From: Ideonella_A sakaiensis_A
GTDB taxonomy: Bacteria; Pseudomonadota; Gammaproteobacteria; Burkholderiales; Burkholderiaceae_C
NCBI RefSeq assembly: GCF_048320135.1
Contig: NZ_CP182947.1
Span: 62,001-126,000, forward strand
DNA length: 64,000 bases
Direction: 5' to 3'
Positions 7,927 through 17,795 of the stretch are shown piece after piece. The position numbers and the translations under genes are program-made. Position 1 is the first letter of the stretch. Each line of letters opens with the position of its first letter. The notes beneath the pieces were generated by a model. It did no database searches. It saw only the letters and a program-made list of their open reading frames with translations, and had not been told where the DNA came from.

Positions 7927-9033
7927 ATGTCAGGGGCCAGCGCCGCGCCGGCGGCGTATCTGCAGATTGTCGACCTGGTGAAGGACTTCGGCGGCGGTGC
8001 CGTCGCGGTTAACCATGTCTCGTTGAATATCCCGCAAGGCGAGATCTTTGCGCTGCTCGGCTCGTCCGGCTGCGGCAAGTCGACCTTGCTGCGCATGCTC
8101 GCCGGCTTCGAGACGCCGACCTCCGGGCGCATCGTGCTCGACGGCCAGGATCTGGCCGACCGGCCGCCGTACGAGCGGCCGATCAACATGATGTTCCAGT
8201 CGTATGCGCTGTTTCCGCACCTGACGGTGTGGGACAACATCGCATTCGGACTGAAGCGCGACCGGTTGCCGAAGGACAAGATCGCCGAGCAGGTCGATGC
8301 GATGCTGAAGCTGGTCCAGCTGGTGCCGTATGCCAAACGCAAGCCGCACCAGCTGTCGGGCGGCCAGCAGCAACGTGTCGCGCTGGCGCGCAGCCTGGCC
8401 AAGCAGCCGCAACTGCTGCTGCTCGACGAGCCGCTCGGCGCACTCGACAAGAAGCTGCGCGAGGAAACGCAGATCGAGCTGACCCACATCATCAAGGACG
8501 TCGGCGTGACCTGCCTGATGGTCACCCACGACCAGGAAGAGGCGATGACGATGGCCGACCGCATCGCGGTGATGAGTGAAGGCCGGGTGCTGCAGGTCGG
8601 GCCACCGGCCGACATCTACGAATCGCCGGCAAACCGTTTCGTCGCCGACTTCATCGGCAACGTGAATCTGATGGACGGCACGCTGGTCGAGGATGCCGCC
8701 GACCATTGCATCATCGAATGTGCCGACTGCAGCCACCTGATCGGCCGCGGCGTGACCGCGCACCGCGGCATGCCGGTCGCGGTGGCGATCCGTCCGGAAA
8801 AGATCCGCCTCGGCCGCAGCGAGCCGGCCGGGCCGCACAACCGGGTGCGCGGCACGATCAGGGATACGAGCTATTTCGGCGCCCAGTCGGTCTACCACCT
8901 GCAGCTGGCAAGTGGCCAGATGCTGAAGGTCAGCGAAGCGAATGCCGACCGGGTGCGCGGTGACCGGCTGGCCACCGGCGAGACCGGCTGGGCCAGCTGG
9001 AGCGACTCGGCCGCGGTGGTGCTGACGCAGTGA
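7927..9033 (+). CDS. potG: Polyamine ABC transporter ATP-binding protein
   Basis: ABC ATPase of 368 residues. Walker A GSSGCGKST is at 45-53, signature LSGGQQQ at 143-149, Walker B LLLLDEP at 163-169 and the switch histidine at 201 in VTHDQEEA. A C-terminal TOBE regulatory domain follows (about residues 280-360). GGAGG precedes the ATG. Its stop codon overlaps the potH start, indicating translational coupling. Confidence 0.95.
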   Translation: MSGASAAPAAYLQIVDLVKDFGGGAVAVNHVSLNIPQGEIFALLGSSGCGKSTLLRMLAGFETPTSGRIVLDGQDLADRPPYERPINMMFQSYALFPHLTVWDNIAFGLKRDRLPKDKIAEQVDAMLKLVQLVPYAKRKPHQLSGGQQQRVALARSLAKQPQLLLLDEPLGALDKKLREETQIELTHIIKDVGVTCLMVTHDQEEAMTMADRIAVMSEGRVLQVGPPADIYESPANRFVADFIGNVNLMDGTLVEDAADHCIIECADCSHLIGRGVTAHRGMPVAVAIRPEKIRLGRSEPAGPHNRVRGTIRDTSYFGAQSVYHLQLASGQMLKVSEANADRVRGDRLATGETGWASWSDSAAVVLTQ

Positions 9034-10007
9034 TGAGCCGCGAGACCGTCATCGCGACGTCCGGCGCCGCGACCCCACCTGGCCGCCGCCGCTGGCGGCT
9101 GCCGGGTTTTTCGGGCCGTCGCTGGGTGATCGGCGTGCCGTACCTCTGGCTGCTGGTCTTCTTCATGCTGCCGTTCCTGATCGTGCTGCGGATCAGCGTC
9201 TCGGAGATGCTTGGCGTCACCTTCAGCGACCTGCTGCGTTATGCCGACGGCGTGCTGCAGCTGAGCATCCGCTTCGGCAATTACCTGTTCATCACGCAGG
9301 ACGACCTGTATGTCCTGACCTATCTGTCGAGCCTGAAATACGCGGCGATCACGACCGTCTGCTGCCTGGCGATCGGTTACCCGTTCGCCTATTTCATGGC
9401 GCGCGCGAAGCAGCAGTGGCAGCCGGCGCTGCTGATGCTGGTGATGCTGCCGTTCTGGACCTCGTTCCTGCTGCGCGTCTATGCCTGGAAGGGGCTGCTC
9501 AGCGAAGGCGGCCTGGTGGCCGACTTCCTGCTCGCGACCGGCCTCGACCAGCTGCTGCAGGCCGGCGGCATGATCAGCGGCGACGGCCGCTTCATGAATA
9601 CGCCGTTCTCGCTCGTGATCGGCATGGTCTACACCTATCTGCCGTTCATGATCCTGCCGCTGTACGCGAACCTGTCGAAGATGGACCTGCGGCTGCTCGA
9701 GGCCGCCAACGACCTCGGCGCGACGCCGGCAGTCGCGTTCTGGCGCATCACGGTGCCGCTGTCGAAATCCGGCATCGTTGCCGGCTCGATGCTGGTCTTC
9801 ATTCCGTGCATCGGTGAATTCGTGATCCCGGAACTGCTCGGCGGGCCGCAGACGCTGATGATCGGCCGCGTGTTGTGGGATGAATTCTTCAGCAACAACG
9901 ACTGGCCGATGGCGTCCAGCGTCGCGGTCGTGATCGTGCTGCTGATCCTGCTGCCGATGATGCTGTTCAGCCACATCCAGAGCAAGGGCGAGGAGGCGCG
10001 GTCATGA
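9033..10007 (+). CDS. potH: Polyamine ABC transporter permease 1
   Basis: Integral membrane permease, 324 residues, about six membrane segments with a BPD-transporter type 1 domain; the EAA loop reads EAANDLGATPAVAFWRITVPL. The start is taken at the ATG in TGATG that overlaps the potG stop; a GTG three bases earlier is possible. Pairs with PotI to form the channel for putrescine/spermidine. Confidence 0.93.
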   Translation: MSRETVIATSGAATPPGRRRWRLPGFSGRRWVIGVPYLWLLVFFMLPFLIVLRISVSEMLGVTFSDLLRYADGVLQLSIRFGNYLFITQDDLYVLTYLSSLKYAAITTVCCLAIGYPFAYFMARAKQQWQPALLMLVMLPFWTSFLLRVYAWKGLLSEGGLVADFLLATGLDQLLQAGGMISGDGRFMNTPFSLVIGMVYTYLPFMILPLYANLSKMDLRLLEAANDLGATPAVAFWRITVPLSKSGIVAGSMLVFIPCIGEFVIPELLGGPQTLMIGRVLWDEFFSNNDWPMASSVAVVIVLLILLPMMLFSHIQSKGEEARS

Positions 10008-10864
10008 GCCGGCGCGGCACACTGTTCGGCCCGCGCTTCACCGGCGGGCTGTCGAAATTCTGGCTGATCGCCGGCTACGGCTTTCTGTACCTGCCGATCG
10101 TCGCGCTGATCGTCTATTCGTTCAACGATTCGCCGATCCCGAATACCTGGGCCGGCTTCACCTTCAAGTGGTATGTCTCGCTGCTCGAGGACAACGAGAT
10201 CCTCGCCGGCCTGTGGCTGAGCATCAAGATCGCCTTCATGAGCGCAACCGGGGCGATCGTCCTCGGCACCCTCGCCGCCGTTGCGCTGGTCCGCTACAAG
10301 CGCTTCACCGGCCGCGGCTTGTTCACCGGCATGGTGACCGCGCCGCTGGTGATGCCCGAGGTCGTGATCGGCCTGTCGCTGCTGCTGATGATGGTGGCGC
10401 TGCAACGCGCGACCGGTTATCCGGAACGCGGCATGGGCACCATCCTGCTCGGCCACCTGCTGATCGGCATGGCCTATGCCACCGTCGTCATCCAGGCCCG
10501 GTTGCGCGAACTGAATCCGCAACTCGAGGAAGCGGCAATGGACCTCGGCGCGCGGCCGTCGCAGGTGTTTGCCCTGGTCACGCTGCCGATGATCTCGCAG
10601 TCGCTGGTCTCGGCCTGGCTGCTGACCTTCACGCTGTCGCTCGACGATGTCGTGCTCGCGGCGTTTCTTTCGGGACCCGGTTCGACGACGATGCCGCTGG
10701 TAATCTTCTCGCGTGCGCGGCTGGGCCTGAACCCCGGCGTCAATGCGGTCGCGACGGTGATCATCGCGCTGGTCGCGATTGCGGTGGTGATCGCGACCAT
10801 CATGATCGTGCGCGCCGAGCGCCAGCGGCAACGCGATATTGCGCAGGCGGCCCGGGACCGCTGA
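10004..10864 (+). CDS. potI: Polyamine ABC transporter permease 2
   Basis: Second permease, 286 residues, six predicted membrane segments and an EAA loop EEAAMDLGARPSQVF. It begins in an ATGA overlap with potH. Completes the PotFGHI importer and ends 48 bp before puuC, so import and catabolism may be co-transcribed. Confidence 0.93.
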   Translation: MSRRGTLFGPRFTGGLSKFWLIAGYGFLYLPIVALIVYSFNDSPIPNTWAGFTFKWYVSLLEDNEILAGLWLSIKIAFMSATGAIVLGTLAAVALVRYKRFTGRGLFTGMVTAPLVMPEVVIGLSLLLMMVALQRATGYPERGMGTILLGHLLIGMAYATVVIQARLRELNPQLEEAAMDLGARPSQVFALVTLPMISQSLVSAWLLTFTLSLDDVVLAAFLSGPGSTTMPLVIFSRARLGLNPGVNAVATVIIALVAIAVVIATIMIVRAERQRQRDIAQAARDR

Positions 10865-10875
10865 GCAATTGAGCG

Positions 10876-10914
10876 ATGATCGGCCTCTGAGCATTGCCCG
10901 GAGGCGCCGATCAT
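10876..10914 (+). promoter_or_regulatory. Hairpin enclosing the puuC ribosome site and start codon, with a 4-codon mini-ORF
   Basis: ATGATCGGCCTC (10876-10887) can pair with GAGGCGCCGATCAT (10901-10914), 12 pairs with a two-base bulge. The 3' arm contains the puuC GGAGG and first bases of its ATG, so the fold would hide the initiation site. The 5' arm is itself a mini-ORF ATG ATC GGC CTC TGA. Base pairing is seen in the sequence; control of translation is inference. Confidence 0.5.
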
Positions 10915-12421
10915 GAGCAGCAACCGCAAACACGAACCGATCGACTGGCACGGTGCGGCTGCCAAGCTGAGCCTCGATGGACGGATGTTCGTCGGCGGCG
11001 AACGCCATCCCGCGCTCGGTGAAGAAACCTTCGACAAGCGTTCGCCGATCGACGGTCGTGAGTTGTGCCCGGTCGCGCGTTGCCGCGAGGCCGACATCGA
11101 TCGCGCGGTGGCGAGCGCCCGCCAGGCCTTCGACGACCGGCGCTGGGCCGGCAAGTCGCCGGCAGCACGCAAGAAGGTGCTGCAGAAATTTGCCGAGCAG
11201 ATCACCGCGGCCGGCTCCGAACTGGCGTTGCTCGAGACGCTCGACATGGGCAAGCCGGTGCAGTACAGCCTGGCGGTCGACGTCGCCGCGACAGCACGCT
11301 GCATCGCCTGGTATGGCGAAGCGATCGACAAGGTCTACGACGAGATCGCGCCGACCGCGGCATCGGCGCTGGCGCTGATCACGCGTGAGCCGATGGGCGT
11401 GATCGGCGTTGTCGTGCCGTGGAATTACCCGATGATCATGGCGGCGTGGAAACTCGGCCCCGCATTGGCCGCCGGCAATTCGGTGGTGCTGAAGCCGAGC
11501 GAAAAATCGCCGCTGACCGCGCTGCGGCTGGCCGAGCTGGCGCTGGCCGCCGGCATTCCGCCCGGCGTTTTCAATGTCGTGCCGGGTTACGGCCACGAGG
11601 CCGGTGAGGCGCTGGCGCTGCACATGGACGTCGATGCGATCGGCTTTACCGGCAGCACGCGGGTCGGCCGCAAGATGCTCGACTATGCAGGGCGCAGCAA
11701 CCTGAAGCGCGTCTACAACGAGCTCGGCGGCAAATCGGCGTTTGTCGTCTTTCCGGATTTTGCCGACCTCGACCGCGCCGCAAAGACGATCGCCGGCAGC
11801 ATGTTCTTCAACCAGGGCGAAAGCTGCAATGCGCCGTCGCGGCTGCTGGTGCACCGCGACATCGCCGACGCGTTTGTCGAACGGCTCGCGGCCGAGGCGC
11901 CGGCCTACCGGCCTGGCGATCCGCTCGGCGGCAAGGCGCCGATGGGCGCGATGGTCGACGAAGGCCAGCTCGATACCGTGCTCGGCTATATCGAGGCGGG
12001 TAAAAGCGAAGGCGCGCGGCTGGTCACTGGCGGGAATCGGGTCGATGCCGACAGCGGCGGTTTTTATATCGAACCGACCGTTTTCGACGGCGTCGACAAC
12101 CGGATGAAGATCGCCCGCGAGGAAATCTTCGGCCCGGTGCTCAGCGTGCTGCGCTTCGACAGCGAGGAAGAAGCGCTGGCGATTGCCAATGACACCAGCT
12201 ACGGTCTGCAGGCCAGCGTCTGGAGCGACAACATCAACCGCGCCCACCGGGTGGCACGCGCGCTGCGCGCCGGTACCGTGCACGTCAACTGCTACGACGA
12301 GGACGACATCAGCGTACCGTTCGGCGGCTACAAGCAAAGCGGCAACGGCCGCGACAAGTCGCTGCACGCGCTGGAGAAATATTCCGAGCTGAAGACGACC
12401 TGGATCCGCATCGACAGCTGA
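10913..12421 (+). CDS. puuC: Gamma-glutamyl-gamma-aminobutyraldehyde dehydrogenase
   Basis: NAD(P)-dependent aldehyde dehydrogenase of 502 residues. Catalytic Cys305 is in NQGESCNAPSR, the general base Glu270 in NELGGKSA, Asn171 in VVPWNYPM, and the cofactor lysine Lys194 in LKPSEKSP. FTGSTRVGR (245-253) completes the nucleotide site. In this context it oxidises gamma-glutamyl-aminobutyraldehyde from putrescine, and possibly 4-aminobutanal from SpuC. GGAGG lies eight bases before the ATG but within the hairpin at 10876-10914. Confidence 0.9.
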   Translation: MSSNRKHEPIDWHGAAAKLSLDGRMFVGGERHPALGEETFDKRSPIDGRELCPVARCREADIDRAVASARQAFDDRRWAGKSPAARKKVLQKFAEQITAAGSELALLETLDMGKPVQYSLAVDVAATARCIAWYGEAIDKVYDEIAPTAASALALITREPMGVIGVVVPWNYPMIMAAWKLGPALAAGNSVVLKPSEKSPLTALRLAELALAAGIPPGVFNVVPGYGHEAGEALALHMDVDAIGFTGSTRVGRKMLDYAGRSNLKRVYNELGGKSAFVVFPDFADLDRAAKTIAGSMFFNQGESCNAPSRLLVHRDIADAFVERLAAEAPAYRPGDPLGGKAPMGAMVDEGQLDTVLGYIEAGKSEGARLVTGGNRVDADSGGFYIEPTVFDGVDNRMKIAREEIFGPVLSVLRFDSEEEALAIANDTSYGLQASVWSDNINRAHRVARALRAGTVHVNCYDEDDISVPFGGYKQSGNGRDKSLHALEKYSELKTTWIRIDS

Positions 12422-12435
12422 GGGGGTCTTGCGTT

Positions 12436-12450
12436 GGAGCGCCCTGCTCC
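12436..12450. terminator. Short stem between convergent puuC and the lipoprotein gene
   Basis: GGAGC-gccct-GCTCC forms a small hairpin in the 88-bp convergent gap. There is no T-run; it is a weak candidate for a shared 3' end. Confidence 0.3.
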
Positions 12451-12509
12451 GCTCGATGCGCGGCCTGGCCTCGACACCCGCAAGGCCGAGCCTTCCTGCC
12501 GTCCGCGCT

Positions 12510-12953
12510 TCAGCTGCGGCTGTCGCTGCCTGTGATTGGATCGATTGCGCGCCCAGCCGGGCACAGCACGAGCGTGCCACGCTGGCTTGCGTGGTAATCG
12601 AGCGCTTGGCCAGCCGGTCCGCGCAGCCGGATTCGATAACCGGGCACCAGCGCCTGCGTATGAACCATGCCGGGCGCCGGGCAGCCGAGGCTGCCATCCG
12701 ACCAGGTCACATGGTCCGCACTGATCACGACCAGCGCATCGGCGGCAACGCCGCCTTGTCTGCCCGCATTGGCCCGGGCAGCCTGGATCGCGGACTGCAG
12801 CGTGAATTCACGGGGCTGCACGCCATCTGACCGGGCCGGCGGCGCATGGCCGCGGGGCGGGCCAGACGCCGGCTGCACGGCGCATGCTGCTGCCAGAGAC
12901 GCTGCCAGCAGGGCGGCGCCGAGGGTGGCCTGATATCTCATCGCCGTGATCAT
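12510..12953 (-). CDS. Small exported protein, possible lipoprotein, unknown function
   Basis: About 147 residues. The N-terminus is hydrophobic (RYQATLGAALLAASLAAACA) with a possible but non-ideal lipobox ending in Cys, or a signal peptide. The central block VISADHVTWSDGSLGCPAPG followed by ALVPGYRIRL looks like a conserved small secreted family of unknown role, with two further cysteines. The ATG at 12953 is chosen; 12941 is an alternative and neither has a strong ribosome site. Divergent from the gene at 13127. Confidence 0.65.
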   Translation of the reverse strand: MITAMRYQATLGAALLAASLAAACAVQPASGPPRGHAPPARSDGVQPREFTLQSAIQAARANAGRQGGVAADALVVISADHVTWSDGSLGCPAPGMVHTQALVPGYRIRLRGPAGQALDYHASQRGTLVLCPAGRAIDPITGSDSRS

Positions 12954-13126
12954 CCGACATCCGGCCGACCCGTGATCGCGATCTGTGTTCCGCGATGTTT
13001 CGCATTGTTGCCAGTCGAAAAAGCAGGTATCGGCGGTTGATGCGATCGAAGACGACATGCTGCAATGGGCTGGCCCGCAAGCGCACGCCTGCACTGAGGG
13101 CGACGATGAACATCAAGGAGACGATG

Positions 13127-13597
13127 ATGTTGAAGTTCAAGGCTTGCAGCGCGGTGCTGCTGGCGGCCGGGCTGGGCGCTGCATTGCCGCTGCCGGCGGC
13201 TGCCGGTGTCACCGGGCATATCGCGATCAACATCGGCCATCCGCCGGTCGAATACAGACCCGCTCCACGCCGCGGGGCTTTCTGGGCTCCGGGCCATTGG
13301 GACTGGCGCGGCGGCCGCCAGGTCTGGGTGCCAGGGCATTGGGTCCATGCGAGGCCCGCGCCACGCTGGGTCGAGCCAGCCTGGGTGTCGCACGGCGGCC
13401 GCTGGATTCTGGTGCCCGGTTACCGCGATGGCGGGCCGCGTGCCGCGCGCCGCGATTTCGACCGCGATGGCATTCCGAACCGCTACGACCGCGATCGCGA
13501 CAACGACGGCATACCGAACCGGTACGACCGCGACCGTGACGGCGACGGCGTGCCGAATCGCCGGGATCGGCGGCCCGACAATCCCTGGCGCCACTGA
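13127..13597 (+). CDS. Secreted YXWGXW-type protein with Asp-rich calcium-type repeats
   Basis: 156 residues. AAGGAG stands six bases before the ATG at 13127, which decides the start over two nearby ATGs (13106 and 13124). A signal peptide (FKACSAVLLAAGLGAALPLP, then AAAG) is followed by tryptophan repeats of the PGHW..R..VWVPGHW type (YXWGXW family, common in betaproteobacterial envelopes). The C-terminus has three DRDGIPNRYDRD-like units resembling thrombospondin type 3 calcium loops. The combination suggests a surface-exposed Ca-binding envelope protein; the function is unknown. Confidence 0.75.
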   Translation: MLKFKACSAVLLAAGLGAALPLPAAAGVTGHIAINIGHPPVEYRPAPRRGAFWAPGHWDWRGGRQVWVPGHWVHARPAPRWVEPAWVSHGGRWILVPGYRDGGPRAARRDFDRDGIPNRYDRDRDNDGIPNRYDRDRDGDGVPNRRDRRPDNPWRH

Positions 13598-13759
13598 GTT
13601 CCGGCGGTCAACGCAGCTCGGCCGCGCCCTGGAGCGGCGCGGCTCATGACCCCTGTCGCTGCTGAAGCGGCGACACTTGCCGTCCCCTGTTGGCCGCGAT
13701 CGGCAACGACGGCCTCTGCGACACTCAGGCCATCCTTAGCGCCTGACCGCAAACCGCCG

Positions 13760-14713
13760 ATGACCCTGCCGACCGCGGCCCCCGCCGCCATCCACCCGAC
13801 GCCGGCGCCGAGCAGCGGCTCGCGCCTGCTTGCCTACACCAGCCTCGCCGCCAGCATGGCACTGGTCGGCAGTTATGTCGGCCTGTCGAAATGGCTGGTC
13901 GTGATCTTCCCGGTCTTCCTGCTCGCCTGGTTGCGCTTCGGCATCGCTGCGGTGGCCATGGCCGGCTGGGTGCGGCGCCGGCCTGGCGAGGCGCCGCTGA
14001 CCCCCCACGATCGAAAACTGCTGTTCTGGGAAAGTTTTCTCGGCAACTTCATGTTCTCGATCTGCATGCTGTTCGGCGTTGCGCTGACCTCGGCGCTGGC
14101 CGCCGGCGTCACGATGGCGGCAATGCCCGGCGTCGTCGCATTGTTGTCGTGGCTGTTCCTGAAGGAGCGGATTGCAGGCCGGGTGCTGCTCGGCATCGGC
14201 TGCGCCGTTGGCGGCATCGCATTGGTCGCGTTGAACAAGCAGGCCGATGCCGGCGGCGCAGCGCTCGGGCTGGGCAGCGACTATCCGTGGCTCGGCAACC
14301 TGCTGCTGGTCGCCGCGGTGTTTTGCGAAGCCAGTTATGTCGTGATCGGCAAGCGGCTGACTGGCAACCTGTCGGCGAAGCGGATCAGTGCACTGGTCAA
14401 CCTGTGGGGCCTCGCACTCGTCACGCCGTTCGGCTTGTATCAGGCACTGTCCTATAACTTTGCCGCGGTTGCTGCAGCCGACTGGGGGCTGCTGCTGTTC
14501 TACTCGCTGGCTGCCAGCATGATCACCGTCTGGTTATGGATGACCGGCCTGAAACATGTGCCCGCCGCGTCGGCCGGTGTCTTCACGGTGATGCTGCCGC
14601 TCAGCGCAGCGGCGGTCGGCGTGCTCTTTCTCGGTGAACGGATCAATGCCGCGCAGGCGCTCGCCTTCGGCCTCGGCGTGCTTGGCATCGTGCTGGCGAC
14701 CTGGCCGGCGCGC

Positions 14714-14728
<15 letters not shown>
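13760..14728 (+). CDS. EamA/DMT-family transporter
   Basis: 322 residues with about ten membrane segments in two EamA halves (typical ALTSALAAGVTMAAMPGVVALLSWLF and later LPLSAAAVGVLFLGERI regions, split here by their loops). The substrate is unknown; family members export amino acids or metabolites. Start at 13760 (MTLPTAAPAA) just before the conserved part, although a longer frame reaches 13646. Its last 15 bp overlap the 3' end of dusA on the other strand. Confidence 0.8.
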
Positions 14729-15724
<996 letters not shown>

Positions 15725-15888
15725 GACGACTTTCAGGGAATGACTGCAAAGACGGCCCGGCGTTGACGGGCTTGGCCGCCGCAGGTGGCAGCGGACTCGC
15801 GCGGCAACGGATTCGCGCGACGCGGACCCCAATTTTATTCGCGACCGCGCAGCGGCGCCGATGCGCTCCGCAATCGCCCCTCAGCCGC

Positions 15889-17247
15889 TTACAAGCTGCA
15901 TTCGTTCGCCAGATCGCCGCTGCCCGGCCGCGAGATGAAGCGGCTCGGTGGCGGCTCGGCCTTCTTGCCCTTGCCTTCGACCCATTTTTCGAGCGCGATG
16001 AAGGCCGCGCGGTGGCAAGGCGCAATCGGGCGCAGCTTGTCCGGGTGTTCGTCGTAGAGCTGGTCGACGTGATTGCCGCCTTCGACGACGTAATATCGGT
16101 GCAGCTTGCTGCGCTTGGCCTGTTCGATCAGCGCGACATAGGCATCGGAATTCGGCCCGATCGGCAGCAGCGTATCGAGCGTGCCGTGCAGCGTGATCAT
16201 CGGTTTTTCGATTCGGCCGGTCAACGCGACCTTGGCCACCGCATCCTTCACCGCCTGCGGGCGCGCCGAATAGAGATAGTCGGCATCGCAATAGGGCGTG
16301 CCGGATGCGCAGAACGGGATGCCGGCCTCGATCGAGCCGTCGTAGCCCGGGTCCATCTCCTCGCGGTAGGTGCGCTGGGTCAGGTCCCAGTAGACCGCAT
16401 AGTGGTAGTCCCAGAGGAATTCCGAGCCCGGCGCAAAACCGGCGGCGATCATCGCGTCGTAAGCCGCCCGGTCGCCGGTCGCCGCATAACGCGGATAGTG
16501 TTTCAGCGCCGCCGGCAGGAAGGTGAACAGGTTCGGGCCTTCGGGGCGCCAGTGCGCGCCTTCCCAGTCGACACCGCCATCGTAGAGGTCGGGCCGGTTT
16601 TCCAGCGCGTGGCGGGTCAGGTAACCGCCGTTCGAGATGCCGGTGATGTAGGTATAGGCGGCGGGCTGGCCGTAGCGCTGCTGCACGACGGCCTTGGTCG
16701 CCAGCGTCAGTTCGGTCACGCGGTTGTTCCATTCGACCAGCGCATCGCCGGGTGTCGCGCCATCGCGGTGGAAGTTGGTGCCGTTGTTGCCCTTGTCGGT
16801 CGAGGCGTAGGCATAACCGCGCGCGATCAGCCAGTCGCTGAACAGGTAGTCGTTGGCGTACTGCTTGCGGATGCCTGGCGCGCCGGTGATCACCAGCTTG
16901 CCGTTCCAATGGTCCGGCAGGCGGATCACGAACTGCGCGTCATGGTTCAGCCCGTAGGTGCCGTTCGACGTCGAGCTGTCGGGAAAATACCCGTCGATCT
17001 GGATGCCGGGCACCGCACCGGACGGATTGCGGGTGCGCTGCGAGTGCAGCGTCGCCCAGTCGCTCGCGTCGGTGCGTCCCATTGCGACCAGATAGGTCGT
17101 CGACAGGTCGTCGAAACAGTTCGCGACCTGGTATTCGGCGCCCGGCACGACGAGCGCCGACATGTTGGTGCACTGTGCGGCTTGTGCCGGTGCGCCGGCA
17201 ACCACAAGCGCAAGGCCGGCCAGCAGGCCGAGGCAATTTCTTTTCAT
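15889..17247 (-). CDS. Secreted alpha/beta hydrolase (tannase/feruloyl-esterase-like)
   Basis: 452 residues. GGGAG precedes the ATG at 17247; signal peptide MKRNCLGLLAGLALVVAGAP ends at AQA (about 23). A likely triad is Ser205 in GISNGG, Asp358 in LHGTLDTLLP and His393 in EGGNHVD. Several cysteine pairs (26/44, 313/320, 411/450) would suit disulfides in the periplasm or outside the cell. The overall layout resembles tannase, feruloyl esterase or hydroxybutyrate-oligomer hydrolase groups; substrate is not decided. Given the PHA genes in the window, an oligomer esterase is possible. Confidence 0.75.
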   Translation of the reverse strand: MKRNCLGLLAGLALVVAGAPAQAAQCTNMSALVVPGAEYQVANCFDDLSTTYLVAMGRTDASDWATLHSQRTRNPSGAVPGIQIDGYFPDSSTSNGTYGLNHDAQFVIRLPDHWNGKLVITGAPGIRKQYANDYLFSDWLIARGYAYASTDKGNNGTNFHRDGATPGDALVEWNNRVTELTLATKAVVQQRYGQPAAYTYITGISNGGYLTRHALENRPDLYDGGVDWEGAHWRPEGPNLFTFLPAALKHYPRYAATGDRAAYDAMIAAGFAPGSEFLWDYHYAVYWDLTQRTYREEMDPGYDGSIEAGIPFCASGTPYCDADYLYSARPQAVKDAVAKVALTGRIEKPMITLHGTLDTLLPIGPNSDAYVALIEQAKRSKLHRYYVVEGGNHVDQLYDEHPDKLRPIAPCHRAAFIALEKWVEGKGKKAEPPPSRFISRPGSGDLANECSL

Positions 17248-17464
17248 GCACAACTCCCGGTCGATCGATGATGGCGCAACGGGCCATTGGCGGCCGCGCT
17301 GCGTGTGGTGCGCGCGATCATCGGGAGAGCGGGTCCGCTTGGCAAGCCCAGACCGGGTCGACAAGCGGGAAATCGGGCGGTTGGCCGGATTGCCGGCGCC
17401 GGCCGCAGCGACGGCTCGACGACCAAAAGAGCGGGCGGCCCGGTCCGGGCGGCGGCGAGGTCTG

Positions 17465-17617
17465 TCAGCAGCCGTGGGCTGCGTGCGCGCCCGACTGGCC
17501 GCGACGGACTGGCTGCCCGGTCACCTTGCCGGACCATTGCCGCAGCGCGGCGAACAAGGCATTCAGCGGACGTTGCGACCCGCTGCGAAGCGGCGGCACA
17601 CGGTAGGTGGTGAACAT
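17465..17617 (-). CDS. Small basic protein of 50 residues, unknown
   Basis: An ATG at 17617 preceded by GCAGGAG at ideal spacing opens a 50-residue frame (MFTTYRVPPLRSG... ending AHAAHGC). It is arginine-rich, lacks a signal peptide or membrane segment, and matches no family I recognise. It lies alone in the gap between the hydrolase and glgC, about 95 bp downstream of a cluster of CTAG-type dyads (17711-17745). The good ribosome site and dyads argue that it is real; conservation would have to confirm it. Confidence 0.5.
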   Translation of the reverse strand: MFTTYRVPPLRSGSQRPLNALFAALRQWSGKVTGQPVRRGQSGAHAAHGC

Positions 17618-17710
17618 TCAAAACTCCTGCAATTCCGGCCGGTCCGCGGTGCAGGCGATTGCGCCGCGGACCCCGCGGGCCGACCAAGGCATGCCCGCGA
17701 GTGGCCATTA

Positions 17711-17745
17711 TAGGGTTTTCCCTAGATCATGCCTAGGGTTAACCC
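17711..17745. promoter_or_regulatory. Cluster of three overlapping dyads (TAGGG/CCCTAG type)
   Basis: TAGGG-tttt-CCCTA (17711-17724), CCCTAG-N7-CTAGGG (17720-17738) and the perfect GGGTTAACCC (17736-17745) overlap in 35 bp. Two CTAG tetramers, rare in many bacterial genomes, lie here. It sits upstream of the 50-residue gene and just beyond the end of glgC. Similar CTAG dyads occur at 35385-35390 and 35455-35472. Operator function is inferred. Confidence 0.5.
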
Positions 17746-17795
17746 GAAGTTTTGGGTGCAGGAGTGGCATCGGCATGGAAGTTGCCGGCAGCAGT

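Noticed and set aside
9635..12697. About 1020-residue minus-strand open frame across potH, potI and puuC
   Set aside because: Mirror of GC-rich codons; composition is His/Arg/Gln-rich and spans several confirmed genes.
17244..17708. Larger minus-strand frame overlapping the 50-aa gene
   Set aside because: No ribosome site, low-complexity content; the short frame at 17465-17617 has the proper start signal instead.
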